Shown: piece after piece, positions 1-9,752 of the stretch | How positions within the stretch are numbered: the first letter of the stretch is position 1 | Layout of the letters: each line of letters opens with the position of its first letter | The notes under the pieces: generated by a model | The model's input: only the letters and a program-made list of their open reading frames with translations | Told to the model about the DNA's origin: nothing | Databases searched by the model: none | Made by a program: the position numbers and the translations under genes | Assembly: GCA_030654175.1 (NCBI GenBank) | Contig: JAURXZ010000033.1 | Span: forward strand, 62,001 to 126,000 | Length of the DNA stretch: 64,000 bases | Direction of reading: 5' to 3' | DNA from: Bacteroidia bacterium | GTDB lineage: Bacteria; Bacteroidota; Bacteroidia; 2-12-FULL-35-15

Positions 1-915
1 TAATCCATTCAATTCAGTATCAGTAAAGTTTTTCAATGTTGCATTTTTATTTTGCAATACATCAACCTGTTGAATATAATCATTAAGGTTATTTGATGCA
101 ACTGCGGTATATTTAAAATACTTATCATTTTTCCAAACATTATCATCGTACCACTTTTGCAATAAATCTCTTAACCTAATTGCCTTATCAAGTATTCCGG
201 TTTTATTTTGCAAACCAACATACCGTTTTAATAACTGAATTGAACTCATAGGCACAACTCCGGTTGCAATATTGGTATAACGCTCCAATTGTAATTTCTC
301 AATTTTAATGTCGAATATTTTAACATCGTGTTTTAATGCCCCTAAGAGAGAATCCTGAATCTGCATAACCTCTTTACCATAAACTGAATTTTTGTTTACC
401 CTGCGCTCTAAAATAGCCTTTTGGATGGATTTTAACAGACTATATAGTTGATCTCGTGTTTTCTGTTTGTCGTGGAAATTGATATAACGTTTAATTAATG
501 TTATTTCATCGTCTAAACGCTCTACCTGAAATGCTGAATTGCTCTTTTTTGATTCTTTTTTTGGCTTGGTGGTTTTTTGTGCGTGTTTTACAATTTCTTT
601 CTCAGGAGATCTTGCTTCTACAATAGATTGTTTTTCAACCGGCTTTGGTTTAACAACAAATATTCTTTGCTCTGCCTTTTTTGAAGTGGGAGAGGTCGCC
701 TTTGCTGCCGGAACCGATGGCTTTTTATATTGCGATAATTTATCGAAATACAAATCAATCATTCGCTTAATTTTTTGATTGGAATTATACATAGTCCAAT
801 TACTACCACTTTGCGTAACCTTCGCTACAAAATCGTGGCTCGTTTTAAATGTATCGGGTAAGTTCTCTATCCCGATCTCCTTCGTTTTTGCGAAATAATT
901 TTTGTGTGTTATCAT
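1..915 (-). CDS. Unknown element protein, N-terminal 305 residues (cut by window start)
   Basis: An open frame starts at an ATG (915-913) and runs without a stop to base 1, so the C-terminus lies outside the window. The first 65 residues look like a compact domain (starts MITHKNYFAKTKEIG). Residues of about 70-125 are Lys/Pro/Ser-rich and probably a linker. The rest is helical and charged. It follows the helicase gene by 76 bases and is the last visible gene of the leftward operon, so a role in DNA metabolism or delivery is possible. I do not recognise the family. Confidence 0.75.
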   Translation of the reverse strand, partial: MITHKNYFAKTKEIGIENLPDTFKTSHDFVAKVTQSGSNWTMYNSNQKIKRMIDLYFDKLSQYKKPSVPAAKATSPTSKKAEQRIFVVKPKPVEKQSIVEARSPEKEIVKHAQKTTKPKKESKKSNSAFQVERLDDEITLIKRYINFHDKQKTRDQLYSLLKSIQKAILERRVNKNSVYGKEVMQIQDSLLGALKHDVKIFDIKIEKLQLERYTNIATGVVPMSSIQLLKRYVGLQNKTGILDKAIRLRDLLQKWYDDNVWKNDKYFKYTAVASNNLNDYIQQVDVLQNKNATLKNFTDTELNGL

Positions 916-991
916 AGTTATTTTTTTTTGATTCGTTGATTCGTCTGTTTTTTTCCTGTATTCGTAGATTTTTTCCGGTTTTTTTTATGTG

Positions 992-3900
992 TTACAATTC
1001 CATTAATTCCAATTCCAACATCAATGCTTCAGCCTCCAGTTCCATTTCAATTGCATCAGGAACAAATGGCTTTGATTTGTTTACTTTCAATATTACTTCC
1101 TCCTGGCCCTGAGATTTTTTAAACGCTTCTACATCTTTTTTTATCACATCAAAAATATTTTGATTGACCGTTACTGAGGTGTTAAATTTATTTTGCAAAA
1201 TATCAATGAACTTGTCAATGTTTTGATGCTCTACATAAGCTCTCATAGTGTCGCTTATCAGATCAAAATTGTTATTATTCACAACTTCCAAAATCTCTTT
1301 GTTAAGAAACAACCAACCGCCTTGTTTCTTCGTGCCTTTTACCATTACCACCAAATCCCCTTTGATATTCATGGTAAGTGAAACATTGTTGGTAGTAGAA
1401 ACTATTGCACCCGGCTGAACACTTTTGATGTATTTTTTTGCAGCTCCGATTGGAACGGTTACTTTGTTTGCGTTTTCTCCAATTTCCGGATTATAGTTTT
1501 CAGGTAAATAAATTCCTTTTAATATCTCTCCTTTTTTAAGAGTTGTATAACTGATCAGTTTTCCTTTGGTGGTTGAAAATGCCTGTAATAGATTTCCTGT
1601 AACAATGTACCGGATATTACGATTCACATTTTTAGTCTTAACTATTTCGTCCCAATTTTCTAAAATAGATCTGCTTTCATTGGAGGTTAGATTTGTAGAA
1701 GCTCCAATGATAGATTGCAGCTTTAATCCGGTTTCTCCGGATGCAGGTAATTCAATGTATTTATTGCTATCTCCTAATGCGAATTTAAAACCTACCGAAC
1801 TTGGCGCGTAAGGATTTTTACGGTTAAGATCAATTTCTATTCCTAAAAATATGGCTTTTGTAAATGTTTGATTTCCTTCACCAAATGTTATAGATGGATA
1901 GTTTATACCACGTCCTACATAATAGAAATTAAAGAATGACATTAAGTACTGCTTGTTATTTTCGGCTTTAGTTTCAATGTTTTGGCTCTCTTTTGATTTT
2001 GCTTTTTCAAGGTCGTCAATTCTTGCAGCGATCATCATTTTTCTTTCATTTTGATTCACGATTTTTTTAATCGCTTTTTCTTCAGGTACTTTTGCGATCA
2101 GATCACTATAACGCGAATCATTTTCGCGTAAGTCCTCTTTTAATTTATTGGCAATGTAGGTTTCGTACCCATCCAACATTTCACGCTGCATTACTTCCGG
2201 CTCAGTACCTTTTAGTACGTCATTTAGTTTTTGTTGAATTTCCTTTTTTGAAAATGGTTTTTTCAAAACGTTCGCATATACCTTTTGCAAGATGGTATCG
2301 TGCCCAAATGCGCTTTTGCCTCCTTTACCGGATTTTAATATGGTAGTTTCAATAACTTCCGCTTGCAAATCCATTGCTTCCACTTCCAAATCATATTCGC
2401 CTGTTTGCTTTAAATACTCAACACGTTTATTATACCTCAGTACGATTTCATTATAAAATTCGGCTTGCATTTTTGTTGACAATACCGCAACGCGCCCGGA
2501 CACTTTTTGAGCTGCATTCTCAATAAAATTGTTTTCGTTTTTACTATCCGCTTCACTTTCATTCAATTTCAATGGATCATCAATAAGCATATTTAAACTT
2601 TGCTTATTACTTTTATCGTTATTCTCAATCAAATATTCCCTTACCACTCTGTCCCCGATCTTATTAAGAAAGTCCTCTGATGTTAAAATTTTATCCGATT
2701 GTTTTTGATTTGAAGTAGTGTTTGCATTCAATGATTTCAATTTCTTTTGCATCATCATAAACAAACGCTTTTCGGCAGGTATTGCTGAACTGATGTATTT
2801 GTATTCGGGTTTCAAAATTTGCCCGGTACGATTCACTCTACCCATCTTTTGAACCTGCGTATTAACATCAAGCTCCATTTGTAAACCAGTGAAAACTCTT
2901 TGCTTTACCTGATCGCGACTAACTTTATTAGTGGCTATTGCGTGTGCTGATGCGCCTGTACTCCCTGATTGATTAATCATTAAACAATCCACCTCATTAT
3001 TATTAAATTGAGCAAAGGCATCGTTTGTATTGATTCTTTTGCGTTTTGTAATAACTCCCTGAAAGCGTTTTATCATTGCTTTGCTTTCGTCAATTAAACC
3101 TAAAAAACGATTGAATTTATTTTTACGTACCGGGCAATTGCAACCGCTTAAATTTTGGACAGTTTGTCCATTTTGTCCGACAGTTTGTCCAGATTGTTCA
3201 TCGTAACCGCCTTTTGTTTTAATGATAATGTTCATTGGCTTTGGTATAAAATAAAAATCCAATTCCACTCCAAACATTTTATTGATTCTAACACTTTGAA
3301 TTTCTTTCAGGCTTGTATAACCATATTCAGCGTTTTGTGTATCACCATTCAGGATAGCATATCCGTAAATAGTATCCTGTCCATCCCACTCAAGAACATA
3401 CCAATCCGAACCACCTATAAAGAAGTGAGCTTTTGCAACTGCAAATTCTGAAAACTTAATTGGCTGTTCGTGTTTTGGTAATTTATTTTTGTATAAGCCA
3501 TACGCTTTATCGGTAGAATAAAGTTTTGGTATTTCATCCACTTGTTTGTTTAACCGTTCTATGATTTCATGTAACTCTGCATTACCAATGATGGCAGATT
3601 GCTGAATTTTGGGCATCAACTTTTTTAACCTGGGGGAAAGGTCGCTGATCTGTATTCCGTTTTTTGATTTTGATTTTACCGGCTTTGCATCAAAATCTGA
3701 AACTAAATTTAATTGCAGCTCATATTTGCGCCCGGTAACTTCCACAACCGAAAACCCTGCCTTCCGGATTTTCTGAATGATATAATCAATAGGGGATATG
3801 CTGATGCCTGTACTAACCTTTTCAATTTTCTCCTGAATAGCCATGTACTTTATTTTTGCATCCGGGGAAAGATCAGAAATAGGAATAGTTTTGTAAGTGC

Positions 3901-5365
3901 TTTTTCCTTCTGCATCTTTTACAGTATAACGCAAAACACCATCCAAGCCTTTTTGAAGTACCACCGCAAAATCTGCATTGATCGTTTCTCCTTCTTCCAC
4001 TCCCAAGTCTTCAAGGAAACTACCCATTGTGTTTGCAAAAGCAATTACAGGCTTCCTTCCTGCCTTTAAATCAATAATTGCTTCATCGGCTACTGCATCC
4101 GCTTTGATGCTCATTAACATTTGGTTAATTACATTAAATACCTTACTGAAATAGGGTTGATTGTCAATACCTGCTTTGCTTGTACCTTTTCTTCCTTCTA
4201 CCTCTTTGTATTCAGCTGCTGCTATATCGTCCATATTATCAAATACAGGTTTCAGGTCTGTTCCCTGAAATTCGATAACATCTCTAATGATCTCAGTAAT
4301 TCTATCCGCAATTTCGCAATGTGTTTTTTCTAAGGCATCAAGGGTTATGTATTTTACAACAATTCCCTCCATTGTTCTTTCTCTCCTCAACATTTGCCCT
4401 TCAGCAACTAATTGAGAAGATAATATTTCCTGTAATGCTACACCTCCCGAAACAATGGCTTCTACCAATTCTTCGGAAGTCATGTTTGCATCACTCATGG
4501 CGGTTTTCATTGCGTAAATTGGCATATTGTCCGGACGTTTAGCAAATGTTGCAGACAGGAAAGTAACTCCTATTGTTTGTGCAACAATACCTTGTAGAAC
4601 TTGCCCGGTATTGGAAGAACCGGAGGCATTATGCGCCTCATCAATAATCATAATATTATCTTTTGCAATTTGCGTAATGTAATTTGACTTTACACTCAGG
4701 GAAATAAGTTCTCCGGTACGCTTATCGGTTTCATTGGTTGCGATCTGTGAATAGGTAAGCATCACAAAGTGGCAATCGGCAGGTACTTTTAAACTTTCAA
4801 AAACAGATTTTTGTTTACCGGCTTCCATTGCCTGATGCAAGATGATTCCATCCTCATCTTTAATATCCGTTTTTGATTCTTTACCGTTAACAATAAAAGG
4901 TACTAAGTGTCCGCTTCCAATGGCTATCAGGTCGCGGTATAAATCTGAAAACAAATTAGGTTTTTCGGTAATAAAAATTGGTTTTAATCCCCGGTGTACT
5001 CCATAACGGATAACCGCAGCTGCTTGTCTTCCTTTTCCGATTCCGGTTTGATCTCCAATGATAAGAGCTTGCCCCTTTGCTTCGATATTGTAAATAGCCA
5101 AGGCAACCCCATCAATTTGTTCGGCTGCAAGTGCTTTGCATAGATCAGCATTTGAACGATACCCTAACCTGTCGATAACAAAATCGTTGATACTGCCTCC
5201 AACTGCACGTTTTACAGTTTCTAATGCCTGTTGCATTTCGTATGCCATACTATCAGGCACATCTACTTTTAACGAATTGTTTTCGCAACTGATGGATGCA
5301 GGGATATAAGGAGAACCGATCATATTAAATTCTTTAGCAAGTTTGATTGAATTATTGTTTTTCAT
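992..5365 (-). CDS. Strawberry notch-like superfamily 2 helicase, 1457 aa
   Basis: A large DEAH-type SF2 NTPase. Visible motifs: Walker A QTGIGKGR (about residues 106-113), DEAH (242-245), SAT (271-273), a motif V-like NQSGSTGASAHA (about 800) and motif VI QVQKMGRVNRTGQ (about 838). The layout, with AAA_34-like and Helicase_C_4-like halves far apart, matches Strawberry notch helicases found in large phages, plasmids and ICEs of Bacteroidota. The last 500 residues are unassigned. The C-terminus ends in a Glu/Leu-rich tail (ELEAEALMLELELMEL) nearly identical to the tail of the methyltransferase just upstream. The gap to that gene is only 4 bases, so the two are surely cotranscribed. A role in element replication or in protecting or opening entering DNA is inferred. 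Confidence 0.85.
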   Translation of the reverse strand: MKNNNSIKLAKEFNMIGSPYIPASISCENNSLKVDVPDSMAYEMQQALETVKRAVGGSINDFVIDRLGYRSNADLCKALAAEQIDGVALAIYNIEAKGQALIIGDQTGIGKGRQAAAVIRYGVHRGLKPIFITEKPNLFSDLYRDLIAIGSGHLVPFIVNGKESKTDIKDEDGIILHQAMEAGKQKSVFESLKVPADCHFVMLTYSQIATNETDKRTGELISLSVKSNYITQIAKDNIMIIDEAHNASGSSNTGQVLQGIVAQTIGVTFLSATFAKRPDNMPIYAMKTAMSDANMTSEELVEAIVSGGVALQEILSSQLVAEGQMLRRERTMEGIVVKYITLDALEKTHCEIADRITEIIRDVIEFQGTDLKPVFDNMDDIAAAEYKEVEGRKGTSKAGIDNQPYFSKVFNVINQMLMSIKADAVADEAIIDLKAGRKPVIAFANTMGSFLEDLGVEEGETINADFAVVLQKGLDGVLRYTVKDAEGKSTYKTIPISDLSPDAKIKYMAIQEKIEKVSTGISISPIDYIIQKIRKAGFSVVEVTGRKYELQLNLVSDFDAKPVKSKSKNGIQISDLSPRLKKLMPKIQQSAIIGNAELHEIIERLNKQVDEIPKLYSTDKAYGLYKNKLPKHEQPIKFSEFAVAKAHFFIGGSDWYVLEWDGQDTIYGYAILNGDTQNAEYGYTSLKEIQSVRINKMFGVELDFYFIPKPMNIIIKTKGGYDEQSGQTVGQNGQTVQNLSGCNCPVRKNKFNRFLGLIDESKAMIKRFQGVITKRKRINTNDAFAQFNNNEVDCLMINQSGSTGASAHAIATNKVSRDQVKQRVFTGLQMELDVNTQVQKMGRVNRTGQILKPEYKYISSAIPAEKRLFMMMQKKLKSLNANTTSNQKQSDKILTSEDFLNKIGDRVVREYLIENNDKSNKQSLNMLIDDPLKLNESEADSKNENNFIENAAQKVSGRVAVLSTKMQAEFYNEIVLRYNKRVEYLKQTGEYDLEVEAMDLQAEVIETTILKSGKGGKSAFGHDTILQKVYANVLKKPFSKKEIQQKLNDVLKGTEPEVMQREMLDGYETYIANKLKEDLRENDSRYSDLIAKVPEEKAIKKIVNQNERKMMIAARIDDLEKAKSKESQNIETKAENNKQYLMSFFNFYYVGRGINYPSITFGEGNQTFTKAIFLGIEIDLNRKNPYAPSSVGFKFALGDSNKYIELPASGETGLKLQSIIGASTNLTSNESRSILENWDEIVKTKNVNRNIRYIVTGNLLQAFSTTKGKLISYTTLKKGEILKGIYLPENYNPEIGENANKVTVPIGAAKKYIKSVQPGAIVSTTNNVSLTMNIKGDLVVMVKGTKKQGGWLFLNKEILEVVNNNNFDLISDTMRAYVEHQNIDKFIDILQNKFNTSVTVNQNIFDVIKKDVEAFKKSQGQEEVILKVNKSKPFVPDAIEMELEAEALMLELELMEL

Positions 5366-5369
5366 AATT

Positions 5370-6392
5370 TTATTTTTTAAAATTCATTAGCTCCAGTTCC
5401 AAAGCCAACGCCTCCGCTTCCAATTCAAAAGCTGAAGTAAAGTCGTTTTTGTCTGTAAGATCTCGATCAATATATTTTGCAACCCGGTTGTATAATTCTT
5501 CGAAAGAATAAACCGTATAATCACTTTCCGGATTGTAAAATGGTGGAAAACCTCCCGGTACTTTTTTACGTCCGGATATTAATATCAATCGTGTATTAAA
5601 TGCAGTTCCCTGACGGCTGTATAATTTATGCCCATCAATGTTAATGCAGTCCACTACATTATAGTATTTATGCAGATATACAAAAAAGTTCCTGTTTTTT
5701 CCAGCTTGTATTCTGCCTTTATCGTCCCATGCAGTATGCCCTCCAATTATAAGTGCTGCACTTCCATTATCTTTCATTGTGTCCAATGCCCGGATGCACA
5801 TAACATGATCTAATACCGTAAATTCAAACTCATTTAATTTAACAGGTTCAACCTTTCCGAATGGGGGATTGGTAATAATTGCATCAAAGGATTTAATGAA
5901 AGGGAAAGGTTTTGTTGCATCCTGATCGTAAACTTTGAAAAAACCTTGTTCCTTCAAATTGCTCCTACGAACATCGTCAATTTCATTTACTGCGAAATTG
6001 TGAGCTTCGGATGCAATGGTTAAAAGTCCGTTACCTGCGGATGGTTCAAAATAAAAACCTTCTTTATCCATTCCACAGAATACACCTGCAATAAAGCCGA
6101 TAGGGGCAGGGGTTGAATATTGCTGCAATAGCATACTTTGGGAAGTCCGGTGGGAAAGTGTTACCTGTTTGTTATAAAGTTCAACAATACTCATGTAACG
6201 ATCATAAACAGGTAAAGCGCGCAGGGACAATCTGCGCGCTTCTAAAACTATGGCAAGTTCTGTAAATTCTTTTACGGTATTTTTATCGGTGATTCCAAAT
6301 GATGCAGCAATGCGCTCAACTGATGTTTTATTGTGCTTAACATCGTTGGCCAAATCTTGGCGCATACGTTGTATAAATTCCTGCTTTTGCAT
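5370..6392 (-). CDS. N6-adenine DNA methyltransferase-like protein, 340 aa
   Basis: Class I SAM-dependent methyltransferase fold: motif X QQYSTPAPIG (about 90-99), motif I EPSAGNG (116-122) and the catalytic NPPF (175-178), which is diagnostic of amino-methylating adenine (or cytosine N4) enzymes. There is no partner restriction nuclease nearby, so it looks like an orphan phage-type methylase that may mark element DNA. Its last residues, FELEAEALALELELMNFKK, repeat the C-terminal tail of the downstream helicase. Start chosen at the only good ATG (6392). Confidence 0.85.
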   Translation of the reverse strand: MQKQEFIQRMRQDLANDVKHNKTSVERIAASFGITDKNTVKEFTELAIVLEARRLSLRALPVYDRYMSIVELYNKQVTLSHRTSQSMLLQQYSTPAPIGFIAGVFCGMDKEGFYFEPSAGNGLLTIASEAHNFAVNEIDDVRRSNLKEQGFFKVYDQDATKPFPFIKSFDAIITNPPFGKVEPVKLNEFEFTVLDHVMCIRALDTMKDNGSAALIIGGHTAWDDKGRIQAGKNRNFFVYLHKYYNVVDCINIDGHKLYSRQGTAFNTRLILISGRKKVPGGFPPFYNPESDYTVYSFEELYNRVAKYIDRDLTDKNDFTSAFELEAEALALELELMNFKK

Positions 6393-6450
6393 TTTGGGCC
6401 AATAAAGATGTTTTTGTATGTAGTGGATCTAATCAGAGTTGTTAGTAAAT

Positions 6451-7560
6451 TTAATTATGAGTTACTACCCAACCTTTAATTACAAGGTTAGCCTTTGAAA
6501 CTAATCCTGCTACTGATGGGGTTGCATTTGTTCCGCCCTCTAAAGATAAAACACCGTTTAAAAATCCTGCTTGGTCAATTTTATTAAGTATATCATCAAT
6601 ACTACCAACTCCTGATTGTATTATAGCGTTTTCAAAAAAACTTATACTCAAGCATTCTAAATTGTCTCCTAAAATAATTGAACTTATATTATTAGCATCA
6701 ATTACTATTCCTGTACTCGAAACTACTAATGAACCCAAATCTAATGCTGTTAATAAAGGATTAGAACTAATTAAAATCTCAGGACAAGTTACTAATTCTG
6801 ATAAATTTATTGTTTCTAACAATGAATTATTTTGTATGCGAATTAATGCGCTAACTTCATTTAATGCACTCAGGCTTGCGTTTATAATTCCATGACTGTC
6901 TTCTATAACTACCTCAGTAGTTATTACTGTTAAATTGGGCATTATAATTTGAGCTACAACATCGTTTGTAACTAAATTTATCGCAATTAAAGATATATCG
7001 TTTGTAGTAATTATAAGATAAGCTTCTTTAATTAAAATCCCATTTTCGATATATTCCCTTGCAAACGTATCGGTTGAAGTAGCATTAAATAAAGCCTTTA
7101 CAGTCCAAGCCTCTACAACTTCATTGTATATTAAAGTTACTGTCTGACCTTCCTCAGTCAAAGTTATATTAGCAGCACCAACTATATTAGCCGGGATAAT
7201 AATTGCATTATTAACCACTTTAGTAACAAGAATAAAGGTTATTTCGCGGTTGTCCAATGGTCCGATCATGTTTCCATCCCCTAATGTAAAATCTCCGCCC
7301 AAAGCATTAGTTGTTAATAAAACAACCCTTTTATTCCCTCCTGTTCTGTAATCAATTTCAACTGGAATCGCAGCTCCTACGGCTGAACCTGCCTCACCAT
7401 ATAAAGATGTTGCAGTACTCAAAGCGTATGATTCTCCATTAATTTGAATAACGTCCTCAACTGAGTTAACGTACCCTGATCTTAATGCTCCATAAAAATC
7501 TTTAATGGACACAGCTGAAAAACCTACTGCACCTGTTTTTTGTATTTGGATTGTTTCCAT
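6451..7560 (-). CDS. Fibre-like protein with leucine-rich-like C-terminal half, 369 aa
   Basis: Residues of about 50-155 (from SLYGEAGSAVGAAIPVEID to EAWTVKAL) match a segment of the 332-aa protein at 8687-9685: both have LYG..., GDFTLG/GAFTLG, DMIG/NMIG PLD/ALD GRE/NRE and a final GQT(V/A)TLIY. The second half has Leu/Ile/Asn-rich repeats resembling a leucine-rich-repeat or parallel beta solenoid, with no signal peptide. This suggests an exposed virion fibre or receptor-binding protein with a shared attachment domain and a variable tip. That role is inference. Confidence 0.7.
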   Translation of the reverse strand: METIQIQKTGAVGFSAVSIKDFYGALRSGYVNSVEDVIQINGESYALSTATSLYGEAGSAVGAAIPVEIDYRTGGNKRVVLLTTNALGGDFTLGDGNMIGPLDNREITFILVTKVVNNAIIIPANIVGAANITLTEEGQTVTLIYNEVVEAWTVKALFNATSTDTFAREYIENGILIKEAYLIITTNDISLIAINLVTNDVVAQIIMPNLTVITTEVVIEDSHGIINASLSALNEVSALIRIQNNSLLETINLSELVTCPEILISSNPLLTALDLGSLVVSSTGIVIDANNISSIILGDNLECLSISFFENAIIQSGVGSIDDILNKIDQAGFLNGVLSLEGGTNATPSVAGLVSKANLVIKGWVVTHN

Positions 7561-7565
7561 TTTTG

Positions 7566-8240
7566 TTATTTAATTAAATTTATACCTGTTGTTACAATTG
7601 CAGAAGCGAGTACTCCTAATAAAAAATCTCGTAAACGATTGCTTTTATTTTCCTTAACCGTAAAGGTTTTCAACTCTTTTGTTTCTGTATGTGGGTTCAG
7701 ACTGAGTATAGAAACTTCCGGTGTTTTCCGTTTGAATATTCCATTACGTTTCCACTCCTGGACTATATTAAATTCGTTGAAAACTTTGTAGTCAACTGCA
7801 AATGAATCTTTGTTTGCGGTTATTGAAAAGCGTTCCCACTTATTTTCATATTTGGTTTTGTATTCGGGATATATGACAAGAATTGAATCAATTTTTACTG
7901 TATCGGCCAGTACTATAGTTTGTGTTGTTGAAACAAACGTATTCCCGGTAACATTACTCAAATACGTTGCGCTGATGGTAAGCTTGTCAACTAACTTTTT
8001 CAGTTTACCGATAGCGGAACTATCGGCTACGTGCATGGCTTTAAAATCTTTGTATGTTCCTAACAAAAGATCAGTACTTGCTTTTTCCTGTCCGAGTTTA
8101 TTGATCGTTTTGGTAAGGGTATCATTAACTGAATTCAATAAATTTTGTTTCGCTTTATTTTCGTTGCAACCATTGTACATTCCAATGAAGCAAAGGAAAA
8201 TGATGAGGATATAAATGATACGTTCTATCTGTGTTTTCAT
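7566..8240 (-). CDS. Membrane-anchored spanin-like (Rz-like) protein, 224 aa
   Basis: One N-terminal membrane span (about residues 8-25, with a Cys after it), a long helical and beta periplasmic region, and a second hydrophobic stretch at the extreme C-terminus (RDFLLGVLASAIVTTG). It overlaps the downstream end of the holin-like gene by 4 bases (ATGA), and a GH19 lysozyme lies nearby, so it is the best candidate for an inner-membrane spanin. No Cys-rich outer lipoprotein partner is seen in an overlapping frame. The function is inferred from position and topology. Confidence 0.6.
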   Translation of the reverse strand: MKTQIERIIYILIIFLCFIGMYNGCNENKAKQNLLNSVNDTLTKTINKLGQEKASTDLLLGTYKDFKAMHVADSSAIGKLKKLVDKLTISATYLSNVTGNTFVSTTQTIVLADTVKIDSILVIYPEYKTKYENKWERFSITANKDSFAVDYKVFNEFNIVQEWKRNGIFKRKTPEVSILSLNPHTETKELKTFTVKENKSNRLRDFLLGVLASAIVTTGINLIK

Positions 8241-8560
8241 ACTTCCGGGGTCGCTTTAAAAAGTTTCATTATTTTATTAATAAAAAACATTGGGATAAGG
8301 CCACTAATAAATGAGTGAACCGAATAAAATGGAGAGCCATCAACTGTAATAATGTGTAAAATCCTTGCAATATCATCTGCCATCAATAATGATGAAATTG
8401 CAGCTATAATGGTAGCAATGGATTGTAAAATATTATCCTGAATATAAAACCCCATTGAAAATTTTAAATCCTGCTTTTTTTGTTTTATTACAGAATAGAT
8501 AAAATGAAGTACAAGGCCATTGAAACAAAGGAAGAAATTGAGTAGGGTTAGGTGTTTCAT
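8237..8560 (-). CDS. Holin-like small membrane protein, 107 aa
   Basis: Starts at the ATG at 8560 (MKHLTLLNFFLCFNG). A longer reading from a TTG at 8611 would begin inside a terminator hairpin and is rejected. Three to four hydrophobic segments (about residues 3-23, 40-60, 80-97) and a charged C-terminus resemble phage holins or small phage membrane proteins. Its stop overlaps the start of the spanin-like gene by 4 bases, which supports a lysis pair. Confidence 0.6.
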   Translation of the reverse strand: MKHLTLLNFFLCFNGLVLHFIYSVIKQKKQDLKFSMGFYIQDNILQSIATIIAAISSLLMADDIARILHIITVDGSPFYSVHSFISGLIPMFFINKIMKLFKATPEV

Positions 8561-8593
8561 AATTTTTTGAATTTGTAATTGAATGGAATGAGT

Positions 8594-8627
8594 TAAAAAA
8601 AGGGCGGTCAATTTCTCAACCGCCCTT
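8594..8627 (-). terminator. Rho-independent terminator after the alanine-rich fibre gene
   Basis: Perfect 9-bp stem AAGGGCGGT / ACCGCCCTT (8600-8608 with 8619-8627) with a 10-base loop, followed on the minus strand by a run of seven T. It lies 60 bases after the stop at 8687 and separates the fibre gene from the lysis pair. Confidence 0.85.
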
Positions 8628-8686
8628 CCCCCTTTCTAAATCAAACGAACAAAGCAATTATTGGTTTGATTTGTATTTGCCTCTGA

Positions 8687-9685
8687 TTAGGCCGCAACTG
8701 CACCGTTTAAAGATTTAATAACCCATGCTACTAAACTTTCAACATAAATTAGTGTTGCTGTTTGACCTACTGCTGAAAAAGTGATAGTAGTAAGACCACC
8801 TAACATTGCGCTTGGTGTAACTACTGCATCAACTCCAACTTCTTTTATTTCAAGGATTAACACTTTTTCTCTGCCATCCAAAGCACCTATCATATCGCCC
8901 ACTCCAAGAGTGAATGCTCCACCTGCTGCTGTGGTTTGCAACTTTGAGTTAATACCAACAGTATCAATTGCTACCGGGGCTGCTGCACCAACTGCGGTGG
9001 TCATTGCTCCATATAACGCGTCACCAACTGATGCTGTTGCTGCCGCTGCTGCTGCTGCCGCACTTGCTGCCGCTGCTAACGCTGCTGCATCTGCTAAAAC
9101 TACGTCCGCTGCGGTTAAAACTTTGTCCGCTGCTGCATTATTTTCACTAACTAATGCTGCTGCTGCACTTGCTGCTGCACTTGCAACTGCTGCCCCGATT
9201 GCTGCGCCATCTACTGCTTTAGATGCTGCTTTTGTAGCATCAGTTACAAGTTGAAATGCTACACCATCATAAGTGATCCTTTTTGTTATACCTAACTCTA
9301 ATTCATCAGCACCCAATGGCGCACCATCCATTTGAATGGCTTTTACACCTAAACCGTCAACATTTATTGTAACAGCACCGGTATTGGCTGCTATAATATT
9401 AATATCTAACGAAGCACCGGCTACTAAAGCAAATTGTGGAGCTAATACACTTGGTGGTATTGATGTTATTAAAAGCGCATTAGGAGTAATGGAAACGTTT
9501 TCTGTTTCTAAAGCATCACTGCCATTTGGGTCAAGGGAAATGGAACTGGCTTCAAGTTGAATACCTTGTACCGTAAGCACATCATCAACTATCTTTGCGC
9601 TTTCTATCGCTTTTAAAGCTGCTACTTTGGGTATGCGTACCCATTTACCATTTTTATTCTTTCCGTCAATGTTTTTTGTTGCCAT
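8687..9685 (-). CDS. Alanine-rich fibre/tail-collar-like protein, 332 aa
   Basis: Residues of about 75-150 are beta-rich with a segment resembling phage appendage domains. Residues of about 150-215 are an extreme Ala-rich helical or coiled region (runs of GCT/GCA codons). Residues of about 215-330 carry the same domain as the 369-aa protein downstream (LYG..., GAFTLGVGDMIGALDGRE, GQTATLIY). The order beta head, Ala-rich shaft, shared C-terminal knob resembles a trimeric virion fibre. No signal peptide, so it is not a host secreted protein. The exact role is inferred. Confidence 0.7.
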   Translation of the reverse strand: MATKNIDGKNKNGKWVRIPKVAALKAIESAKIVDDVLTVQGIQLEASSISLDPNGSDALETENVSITPNALLITSIPPSVLAPQFALVAGASLDINIIAANTGAVTINVDGLGVKAIQMDGAPLGADELELGITKRITYDGVAFQLVTDATKAASKAVDGAAIGAAVASAAASAAAALVSENNAAADKVLTAADVVLADAAALAAAASAAAAAAAATASVGDALYGAMTTAVGAAAPVAIDTVGINSKLQTTAAGGAFTLGVGDMIGALDGREKVLILEIKEVGVDAVVTPSAMLGGLTTITFSAVGQTATLIYVESLVAWVIKSLNGAVAA

Positions 9686-9752
9686 TTTGTTTTTTATTTT
9701 TTAGGTTAATTGATTTATTTGATTATTTTTAAAATTCCTTTGATTTTTTGTT

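Noticed and set aside
5370-6392. Restriction-modification system
   Set aside because: No nuclease or specificity gene lies beside the methyltransferase; it is cotranscribed with a helicase.
8561-8611. Upstream extension of the holin-like gene to a TTG start
   Set aside because: The TTG lies inside the loop of a strong terminator, while the ATG at 8560 gives a clean membrane protein.
8781-9254. Ala-rich reading frame on the plus strand opposite the fibre gene
   Set aside because: It arises from the GCT/GCA-rich codons of the minus-strand gene; the minus frame has the domain match.
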